From CBDAPI01 sp964565865 (GTDB lineage Bacteria > Acidobacteriota > UBA6911 > RPQK01 > CBDAPI01): a DNA stretch of 34,135 nucleotides. A program made the translations under genes and the position numbers. Below are positions 7,673-14,351 of this stretch, piece by piece. The stretch is taken from the NCBI GenBank assembly GCA_964565865.1, contig CAZMGM010000023.1, positions 1 to 34,135 of the forward strand, written 5' to 3'. How positions within the stretch are numbered: the first letter of the stretch is position 1; each line of letters begins with the position of its first letter. The notes under the pieces were generated by a model that saw only the letters and a list, made by a program, of their open reading frames with translations, was not told the DNA's origin and searched no databases.

Positions 7673-9094
7673 GTGGAAGTGAATTCAGCAGCTGACATCG
7701 TTAAAGTCATTGAATCGGAAGGCGTTGAAGTTGTGGATCTCAGATTCATGGACTTCCCGGGACTGTGGCAGCACTTTTCCGTACCCGCTCGGGAAATGGA
7801 TGCCGACGCGATCGAGGATGGGCTTGGGTTTGACGGTTCGAGTATTCGGGGGTGGCAGGCCATTAACGAGTCCGACATGCTCGTGAAGCCTGTTCCGGAG
7901 TCGGCATTTATCGACCCCTTCCTGGCAGCCAAGACGCTCGTACTGATCTGCAACATCTGCGATCCGATCACCGGTGAAGACTATACCCGCGATCCCCGCA
8001 ATATCGCCCGTAAAGCGTCGGCGTATCTGCAGAGTGCCGGCATTGGCGACACGGCCTTTTTCGGGCCGGAAGCGGAGTTCTTCATTTTTGACGACATTCG
8101 CTTCGACCAAAATGAACACGAGGGCTACTACCATATCGATTCCGTGGAAGGACGCTGGAACAGCGGCAAAGAGGAAGGCCCCAATCTTGGCTATAAGCCC
8201 CGCTACAAGGAAGGTTACTTCCCTGTCCCACCGACGGACCAGCACCAGGACATGCGCTCCGAGATGATGCTGACGCTGGAGAAAATTGGTGTTCCGATCG
8301 AGGCCCAGCACCACGAAGTGGCGACCGGAGGCCAGGCGGAAATTGACATGCGCTTTGCCCCTCTTGTGGCGATGGGTGACATGATGCTGAAATATAAGTA
8401 TGTCATCAAGAACACGGCTGCCAAGTATGGGAAGACCGTGACTTTCATGCCCAAACCGCTGTTTAACGATAACGGAACCGGCATGCATGTCCACATTTCC
8501 ATCTGGAAGGACGGTGAGAACCTGTTTGCCGGGGACGGCTACGCGGGCATGTCGGAAATGGCCATGCACGCCATTGGCGGCGTTCTAAAGCACGCACCTG
8601 CCATCCTGGCCTTCACGAATTGCACCACCAACAGCTACAAACGACTGGTTCCGGGATTCGAAGCGCCGGTCAACCTGGCCTATTCCAGCCGCAATCGAAG
8701 TGCTGCGGTGCGGATTCCCATGTATTCCCGTTCGGCAAAGGCAAAACGGTTTGAATTCCGCTGTCCAGACCCAAGTTGCAATCCGTACCTGGGCATGTCA
8801 GCCTTGTTGATGGCAGCTCTGGACGGAATCCAGAACAAGATCGATCCGGGCGAGCCACTGGACACGGACATATACGACATGCCGCCAGAGGAACTGGCCA
8901 AGGTTCCCACGACACCGGGCTCCCTGCGGGAATCTCTGGAGGCGCTGGAAGCGGATCACGACTTCCTGTTAAAAGGTGACGTTTTCACGAACGACGTCAT
9001 CCAGACCTGGATCTCCTATAAGCTGGAAAACGAAGTTCAGGAGATAGACCTTCGACCCCATCCGTGGGAGTTCGCACTCTATTACGATATTTGA
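7673..9094 (+). CDS. glnA: Glutamine synthetase type I (GSI-beta type)
   Basis: The 473-residue enzyme makes glutamine from glutamate, ammonium and ATP as a cytoplasmic dodecamer. The start is GTG 7673 with AGGGAGG 8 nt upstream. The N-terminal beta-grasp domain contains DFPG and GFDGSSIRGW; catalytic landmarks include FFGPEAEFF, the NDNGTGMHVHIS nucleotide and metal loop, NSYKRLVPGFEAP and the RFEFRCPDPSCNPY region. The adenylylation tyrosine is present at residue 401 (DIYDMPPEE), and the length fits the GSI-beta group regulated by adenylyltransferase GlnE. It lies behind a terminator-like hairpin downstream of glnK, which suggests regulated read-through from the sigma-54 promoter. No adenylyltransferase gene is in the window. 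Confidence 0.96.
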   Translation: MEVNSAADIVKVIESEGVEVVDLRFMDFPGLWQHFSVPAREMDADAIEDGLGFDGSSIRGWQAINESDMLVKPVPESAFIDPFLAAKTLVLICNICDPITGEDYTRDPRNIARKASAYLQSAGIGDTAFFGPEAEFFIFDDIRFDQNEHEGYYHIDSVEGRWNSGKEEGPNLGYKPRYKEGYFPVPPTDQHQDMRSEMMLTLEKIGVPIEAQHHEVATGGQAEIDMRFAPLVAMGDMMLKYKYVIKNTAAKYGKTVTFMPKPLFNDNGTGMHVHISIWKDGENLFAGDGYAGMSEMAMHAIGGVLKHAPAILAFTNCTTNSYKRLVPGFEAPVNLAYSSRNRSAAVRIPMYSRSAKAKRFEFRCPDPSCNPYLGMSALLMAALDGIQNKIDPGEPLDTDIYDMPPEELAKVPTTPGSLRESLEALEADHDFLLKGDVFTNDVIQTWISYKLENEVQEIDLRPHPWEFALYYDI

Positions 9095-9124
9095 GTCTTC
9101 CTCCAAGGAGCTAGAGCCATCTGC

Positions 9125-9151
9125 CGCCTATCGTAATCTAGGCGCGATTTT
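9125..9151 (+). terminator. Weak terminator candidate after glnA
   Basis: A 6-bp stem (CGCCTA and TAGGCG, 8-nt loop) followed by CGATTTT lies 31 bp downstream of the glnA stop, in the space between convergent glnA and the enolase-like gene. The stem is short, so this is tentative. The remaining bases of the 178-bp gap show nothing recognisable. Confidence 0.35.
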
Positions 9152-9272
9152 GCCTGTTAAGCCGAGGTGGTGGATGCTCCAAAGTAGTCTATCGGTGAGA
9201 TAGCAGCCGGCGGGCGCCTGCTAAACGGGAGGGGACTGGTTTCTTGTATCAACGCCAGGCCGCAGAGGCTCA

Positions 9273-10556
9273 CTAGCTGAGGAGGCCGGAAAAGATCTGC
9301 CGGCCCCGCCAAACGGCTGCCGGTCCCAGCTCTTCCTCGATCCTCAACTCCTCATTGTACTTGCAAAGTCGGCAAGAGCGGGCCCAGGAACCGTTTTTGA
9401 TCTGGCCGGCGTTGCTGGCCACTGCGATGTGGACGTGGGTAACATCCTCGGAGTCTCCCGATCTGGCGGACACAATCGGAAGGTATCCTGAAGCCTGGCA
9501 TAGCCGAATCGAATCCAGGGTCTCTGTAATCGTCCCAACCTGGTTCATCTTTATCAATGCCGCGTTGGCTGCTCCCAGCTCAATCCCACGACCGATCCTT
9601 TCGACATCTGTCGTGAAGAGATCGTCCCCAACAAGCTGAACGCGATCACCCAGCCGCCGTGTCAGCAATTCCCAGCCTAGCCAGTCGTCCTCGGCCAGCC
9701 CGTCCTCAATGGACAGAATCGGGTAGCGGTCAGTCCAGGACTCGAGCAGATCGACAAGCTGGGGTGCGGTGAGAGAAAGTTTGTCCAGACCCAATTGGTA
9801 CTTGCCATCCTTGTAGAACTCGTTAGCGCCGATGTCTAGTGCTAGGACGGCATCCTTCCAGGGGGTGTAGCCAGCCCGATTCAATCCTTCCATGAGGATC
9901 TTGAGCCCCTCCTCGTTGCTGTCGAAGCTAGGCCAGAAACCACCTTCATCGGCCACCCCCAAGGGTTTTCCACGAGCATCCATGGCGTCCCGAGTGGACC
10001 AGTAGATATTGAACAGGATCTCCAGACAACCGGAAAAAGAGTCAGCTCCAATGGGGATGACAAGGAAGTCCTGCACGTCGGTTGCCCGGTTGGCGTGAGC
10101 GCCGCCACCGATGACCTGCATCATGGGGAGAGGCAGTTCTCGGCCCTCATTTCCTCCCAGATAGCGATACAGGGGCCAGCCCAGCTCGTTGGCGGCGGCA
10201 TGAGCCAGGGCCGCGGAGACGGCTAGCACCGCGTTGGCTCCCAGGCGGCTCTTGTCAGGTGTGCCGTCCAGATCAATCAGTATTCGGTCCACTTCAGCCA
10301 CATCACGCACCTCGACCCCTGTCAGTCTGGAGGCGATAGTGGTTTCGACATTCCGAATTGCGCCATAGACGGATCGGCCCCTGAACCGGGTGGGTTGGAC
10401 ATCACGCAACTCCAGCGCCTCATGAGATCCTTTGGAAGCACCAGATGGAACGATGGTCCTCCCCTTTGCCCCCGAGTCCAGAGTGACTTCTGCCTCGATG
10501 GTAGGGTTGCCCCGGGAGTCATAGACCTGCCTTGCTTTGATAGCCGAAATCTTCAA
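9273..10556 (-). CDS. Enolase-family protein with altered active-site residues
   Basis: At 427 residues it has normal enolase length and aligns along its entire length (KARQVYDSRGNPT near the start, IEEELG near the end). Metal ligands Asp241, Glu284 and Asp311, the Glu204 of ADEGGF, Lys336 (LIKMNQVGT) and Lys387 (GQIKNGS) are kept. Three deviations stand out: the catalytic-loop motif SGASTG is SGASKG, the conserved Glu of (I/V)QEF is Asp163, and the conserved His of SHRSG is Ala364. Canonical enolases interconvert 2-phosphoglycerate and phosphoenolpyruvate; this copy may use another phosphorylated acid. The start codon is TTG, 16 bp after the kinase gene in the same operon. A second, canonical enolase elsewhere in the genome is expected but not seen here. 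Confidence 0.88.
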   Translation of the reverse strand: MKISAIKARQVYDSRGNPTIEAEVTLDSGAKGRTIVPSGASKGSHEALELRDVQPTRFRGRSVYGAIRNVETTIASRLTGVEVRDVAEVDRILIDLDGTPDKSRLGANAVLAVSAALAHAAANELGWPLYRYLGGNEGRELPLPMMQVIGGGAHANRATDVQDFLVIPIGADSFSGCLEILFNIYWSTRDAMDARGKPLGVADEGGFWPSFDSNEEGLKILMEGLNRAGYTPWKDAVLALDIGANEFYKDGKYQLGLDKLSLTAPQLVDLLESWTDRYPILSIEDGLAEDDWLGWELLTRRLGDRVQLVGDDLFTTDVERIGRGIELGAANAALIKMNQVGTITETLDSIRLCQASGYLPIVSARSGDSEDVTHVHIAVASNAGQIKNGSWARSCRLCKYNEELRIEEELGPAAVWRGRQIFSGLLS

Positions 10557-10572
10557 TTGTGCATCATCTTTC

Positions 10573-11610
10573 CTAACAGCTGTCCGTTGAACCCACCATC
10601 TCCTCGCTTAGAATCTCGGCTACCGCTGTATAGAGTTTCGGACGCTCCAGGATGATGCGGGTTCCAGACCGCCGGACAATGTTTCTGTCCGTCTCATTCA
10701 AGTACTCCGCTGGGGACTTCCCGTCCACCCGGGCTAGCAGCAATAGCCCGAGCTCTCTGCAGGCGTATTCCTCGATCCAGCCAGTCGGAAAAACTCGGAT
10801 AGTGCTGCTATAAGCCTTGGCCATTTGAAGAAAGGCCTTCAGCAATTTGGCCCTTGTCCGCCGGACTTTTACCACCTTCAAGAGCATGTGATTCAACAGG
10901 AAAGCGATATCAAAAGTGGGATCGCCCAGGTGGGCCGCTTCCGGATCCAGGAGCCAGAACCTACCCGCCTCCGGCAGGATGAGGATGTTCTTGGGGCTGT
11001 AATCGGCGTGGACAAGAACTTTTCGTAAAGTCAGGATTCGGGCTATTTCCGAACGTATGGGGCCAGCCAAATTCGGATGGCAACGGGCAATGGTCTCGTA
11101 GTAGGGGTTCACCCGGCACTCCAGAAACCGCTGCTGCTGATCAAAGCGACGCATGACTTCTGCCCTCTCAAAGGTCTCGTTGTGAATTCTTGCCAGCAGG
11201 CTGGCCACCTGTTTGGCCATTTCGAAGTCCACTTCTCCCCGCAGGAGCTGTGTCTTCCACTTCTCACTGCCCTCGGGAGCGAACTCGATGCCGAAAATGA
11301 AATTCTTCTCGTCTTCAAAGAGGACCTCTGGAACATATTCTGATCCCAGGATCCGCCGCATCAGCTTGAGGGCATCCTTTTCGACGTTCGACCTTTGTGC
11401 GTCGATTATCCATGGACTCTTGACCCTTATCCTGGAAAGGGCCTGCTTGAAAACCAAGGCGCCTCCGTTTGATTCCACTTTGAAAACGTCGTTGGCGATG
11501 CCGCCGCCCAGTTGCGTAATGACAGCAGGATCATCCTTTTGCAGGTATCCCTGGCCAAGCAGGTATGTCCGCAGACGCTCTGGGCTGTTATCTATGCGAA
11601 ACCTGTTCAT
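10573..11610 (-). CDS. Phosphotransferase of the APH/choline kinase fold
   Basis: The 345-residue protein shows the features of small-molecule kinases related to aminoglycoside, choline and methylthioribose kinases: a Gly-rich loop (LGGGIAND, 35-41), ATP-binding Lys55 (LVFKQ), the catalytic Brenner motif HADYSPKN (201-208) with the catalytic Asp203, and the metal-binding DPE (222-224). The substrate is not readable. It is the middle gene of a minus-strand operon, 31 bp after the mandelate-racemase-type dehydratase and 16 bp before the enolase homologue. I infer that it phosphorylates a hydroxy acid or sugar acid that the enolase homologue then dehydrates. Antibiotic resistance is unlikely in this setting. 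No clear Shine-Dalgarno sequence precedes ATG 11610. Confidence 0.8.
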   Translation of the reverse strand: MNRFRIDNSPERLRTYLLGQGYLQKDDPAVITQLGGGIANDVFKVESNGGALVFKQALSRIRVKSPWIIDAQRSNVEKDALKLMRRILGSEYVPEVLFEDEKNFIFGIEFAPEGSEKWKTQLLRGEVDFEMAKQVASLLARIHNETFERAEVMRRFDQQQRFLECRVNPYYETIARCHPNLAGPIRSEIARILTLRKVLVHADYSPKNILILPEAGRFWLLDPEAAHLGDPTFDIAFLLNHMLLKVVKVRRTRAKLLKAFLQMAKAYSSTIRVFPTGWIEEYACRELGLLLLARVDGKSPAEYLNETDRNIVRRSGTRIILERPKLYTAVAEILSEEMVGSTDSC

Positions 11611-11641
11611 GAAGAGTCAAGGAACGAGGAACGGCTTCCCT

Positions 11642-12835
11642 CTACTCCGACCAGTCCTCTCTTGCTTTTCCCCAGGGGTGAGCTCTGGCTACTTCCTCGT
11701 TCAGGTCTGTACCCCAACCCGGTCCGGCAGGGACCGTCATGTAGCCATCGACTATCTCCGGCGTGTTCGTGACCAGCTCGTCCTTCCAGGGAACATCATC
11801 AACCTCAATCTCCATGATCCGAATGTTGGGGAGAACTGCGCACAGGCTGGCGCTGACAAAGCTAGAAAGATGGCTGTAGTAATTGTGGGGAGCCACATTG
11901 AGCTGGTAGACCTCTGCCAGATCACCAACCTTCTTGGACTGGCTGAAGCCGTTCCAGGGGACATCGATCATGAATACATCAGCAGCATGCAGCTGAAAGT
12001 AGGGCAGAAATTCCCGCATGTGAATCAGGCACTCGCCGGTGCAGATCGCAGTGTTTGTCGACTGCTTGATCTGTAGGATTGCCTCGGGATCGTACATGTC
12101 CAGCTCCAGCCACAGTAGGTCGAATTTTTCGACTCTTCGGGCGATCCGAATTGCACTCTCAGGCTTGAAGTTAAAGTTTAGGTCGAGGTTGATATCCACT
12201 CCGGGGCCCACCGCCTGGCGGAAGGTTCCAATCAAATCCTCGATGTGGTCGAGTAACTCAGAGGTGACAGCCTGATCCGTAGTGCCTCTGCCCTGACTGA
12301 ACCCCGGCATCCACGGCGATGCAGGATCCCCGGGCAAAAGGATGTTGGTCTTCAGAGCCGTAAATCCTCGCTCCACGACTTCTTTGCCAAGGCTGGCAAT
12401 GTCCTGCATCGTTCTTAGCGGCGGGGTGCCCAGGATCTCGTGGTGCCTGGCCCTCGTATTCCCGCAGTGAGACCAGTAAAGTCGAACCCGGTCTCTGGTC
12501 GGTCCGCCGAAGAGTTCGACGACCGAGATTCCTAGAGCCTTGGCCTTGAGATCGATCAGTGCGCACTCGATCCCGGCGATCGCTTTAGCGGCAACCCCGC
12601 CTGGGCTCACCCGAGTGGCTCGCATCAGGTCCCAGAATCTCATTTCATAGGCCCGGGGGTCGCGTCCGATCAACAGAGGCCGCAGGTCTTTGATCGCACC
12701 GTCGACTCCATAACAGTTTTGGCCGGCGCTGATTTCACCGTAGCCGGTCGTGCCCTGGTCGGTTTCAATCTTGACAAAAGTCCAGGGTCGCCAACCCGCG
12801 TCCACGATACAGGTCTCGAGAGTTGAGATTCTCAT
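11642..12835 (-). CDS. Mandelate racemase/muconate lactonizing enzyme family dehydratase (galactonate dehydratase-like)
   Basis: The start is placed at ATG 12835 (MRISTLETC), the usual family opening; an upstream GTG at 12874 would add 13 residues without a ribosome site. The 397-residue protein has the N-terminal capping domain and a beta/alpha barrel. Metal ligands Asp218 (NLDLN), Glu244 (WLELD) and Glu268 (CTGEC), the acid/base candidate Lys162 (ALKTN), Asp291 and His317 (VAPHN) are visible. The Lys-x-Asn pattern on the second barrel strand and the VAPHN motif recall acid-sugar dehydratases such as galactonate dehydratase. The expected product is a 2-keto-3-deoxy sugar acid. It heads a three-gene operon with the kinase and enolase homologue. 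The exact sugar acid is unknown. Confidence 0.85.
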   Translation of the reverse strand: MRISTLETCIVDAGWRPWTFVKIETDQGTTGYGEISAGQNCYGVDGAIKDLRPLLIGRDPRAYEMRFWDLMRATRVSPGGVAAKAIAGIECALIDLKAKALGISVVELFGGPTRDRVRLYWSHCGNTRARHHEILGTPPLRTMQDIASLGKEVVERGFTALKTNILLPGDPASPWMPGFSQGRGTTDQAVTSELLDHIEDLIGTFRQAVGPGVDINLDLNFNFKPESAIRIARRVEKFDLLWLELDMYDPEAILQIKQSTNTAICTGECLIHMREFLPYFQLHAADVFMIDVPWNGFSQSKKVGDLAEVYQLNVAPHNYYSHLSSFVSASLCAVLPNIRIMEIEVDDVPWKDELVTNTPEIVDGYMTVPAGPGWGTDLNEEVARAHPWGKAREDWSE

Positions 12836-12882
12836 TGGTTTTCCAGGGTGAGAGAAATCTTTGCGGGAACGCACAGAACGGT

Positions 12883-12896
12883 CGGGCGTTAGCCCG
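12883..12896. other. Small hairpin in the gap between the DUF1501 gene and the dehydratase operon
   Basis: The perfect 5-bp stem CGGGC/GCCCG with loop GTTA lies in the 155-bp spacer. No T-tract follows on either strand, so a terminator function is doubtful. Nothing else is recognisable in the spacer. Confidence 0.2.
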
Positions 12897-12990
12897 CTGT
12901 TAACGTCGAGTTTACAACTCTAGGTTCTGTATTTCCGGGTCGCACATTCAGCACCAGGGTTCAAAGAGAAGCTTTGCTGGATTTCCGTGG

Positions 12991-14328
12991 TTACAATAAT
13001 TCTGATATCGGCTCTCCAGTTTCGTCGTCGATCGAGGTGGCGATTTTGATGGGGCGGCCAATCGGGTGCATGTAGGTCTTTTTCCAGTCGATCCCGAAAG
13101 CCTTGTAGATGGTAGCAAAGAGATCCCCCATGGTCACCATGCGATCGACCACGTAGCCCCCCCGCTCGTCACTTGCGCCCACGACCTGGCCACCCTGGAT
13201 CCCGCCGCCAGCCAGAGCTACTGACCAGCACTCGGGCCAGTGGTCTCGTCCCAAGTTTGCGTTGATGTGGGGTGTCCGGCCAAACTCCCCTAAAACCACC
13301 ACAAGGGTTGACTCGAGCAGGCCCCTCTGGTCCAAATCCACCAGCAAAGCCGAAAGGCCCCGATCCAGGGTGGGAGCCAGTTCCTCCCGCGTTACCTGAT
13401 CGTTATTGCTATGGGTATCCCAGGCCTGCGCCCGAAAGCCCCCGGCGGTTACAAACCGGCTTCCGGCCTCGACCAGCCGCCGGGCCAGCAGGAGACTCTG
13501 GCCAAAACCGTCCCGACCGTACACGTCCTTGGTTCTCTCGGGTTCGCTGGAGAGGTCAAAGGCCTCACGAACATGAGGGGACAGGATCATATTCCAGGCT
13601 TGTTCTACGAAAGAGTCCATGTTGGCAAACTCGGCCGTCTCCACCTTCCGGCGGTAGTGCCGATCCACGACTTCCAGGAAAGCGCGTCGATCTTCAACGG
13701 TCTTGAGTGCAACATGCTTGGGTAAACTCAGGTCCGGAACTTCGAATTTCTTGCCGCTGGGGTCCGGCAGAATCATGGGGTCATACTGGGGACCGATGAA
13801 GTGTGCTTTGAAGTATTCGTCGAATTTCTTTCCCTTGGGCATCGGCGGGACCATCACATGCGGTGGGAAGGGTCCACGGGGACCCATCTCTCTGGTAACG
13901 ATAGCGCCAATCCCGGGAAACTTCATGGCGGGGCTGGGGCGGTGCCCCGTCGCCGCGTAGTGGGTCGCCACTCCGTGATTGTTCTCCAGAGTGTGCATCG
14001 ACCGGATGAGGGCAACTTTGTCCATGTGTCTAGCCATTCGAGGTAACAGTTCGGAGATCTGAATTCCGGAGACATTGGTGGAGATGGGCTTGAAGGAGCT
14101 GATCGGCTTGGGGTCCCAGGTGTCCATCTGGCTCTGTCCGCCATCCAGCCAGACCAGTATGCAGGCCCGGGCTTTTCCCCGGGGTCGAACTCCGTCTTGT
14201 GCTAGCGCTTGCCGCATCTGCAGATACTGGCTGAGATGGATGCCCAGGAAAGTCAAAGAGCCCACTCTCAGAAAGTCCCGACGACCAAGGTGATCGCCGG
14301 TGCAACCCTTGCAGTTTTGAATTTTCAT
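12991..14328 (-). CDS. DUF1501 protein with Tat signal (copy 1)
   Basis: The protein has about 445 residues from ATG 14328 (MKIQNCKGC...), preceded by GGAG at 10-nt spacing; longer in-frame starts overlap the upstream gene. The twin-arginine signal GRRDFLRVG is followed by a hydrophobic stretch, so it is exported folded. DUF1501 is related to the alkaline phosphatase/sulfatase superfamily. Recognisable blocks are WLDGGQSQMDTWDPK, ISELLPRMARHMDK, GHRPSPAMKFP, VVLGEFGRTPHIN and GRDHWP. Its biochemical role is not established. It is almost always encoded next to a DUF1549/DUF1553 protein, as here (23-bp gap). It is closely paralogous to the gene at 25914-27260. Confidence 0.9.
   Translation of the reverse strand: MKIQNCKGCTGDHLGRRDFLRVGSLTFLGIHLSQYLQMRQALAQDGVRPRGKARACILVWLDGGQSQMDTWDPKPISSFKPISTNVSGIQISELLPRMARHMDKVALIRSMHTLENNHGVATHYAATGHRPSPAMKFPGIGAIVTREMGPRGPFPPHVMVPPMPKGKKFDEYFKAHFIGPQYDPMILPDPSGKKFEVPDLSLPKHVALKTVEDRRAFLEVVDRHYRRKVETAEFANMDSFVEQAWNMILSPHVREAFDLSSEPERTKDVYGRDGFGQSLLLARRLVEAGSRFVTAGGFRAQAWDTHSNNDQVTREELAPTLDRGLSALLVDLDQRGLLESTLVVVLGEFGRTPHINANLGRDHWPECWSVALAGGGIQGGQVVGASDERGGYVVDRMVTMGDLFATIYKAFGIDWKKTYMHPIGRPIKIATSIDDETGEPISELL
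14017..14061 (-). repeat. 45-bp patch nearly identical to 26184-26228 (inverted copy)
   Basis: Read on the minus strand, this segment of DUF1501 copy 1 matches the plus-strand segment 26184-26228 of copy 2 at 44 of 45 bases, including a 32-base perfect run. It encodes ISELLPRMARHMDK. Silent codon positions are also conserved although the rest of the genes have diverged. Confidence 0.9.
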
Positions 14329-14351
14329 TGCTCGTGGCTCCATTCTCAACT

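Noticed and set aside
7685..8569. 294-codon open frame on the minus strand.
   Set aside because: Antisense shadow of glnA, whose every motif is present on the plus strand.
11213..12076. 287-codon plus-strand open frame.
   Set aside because: It runs across the antisense of two real genes (kinase and dehydratase) and shows no family features.
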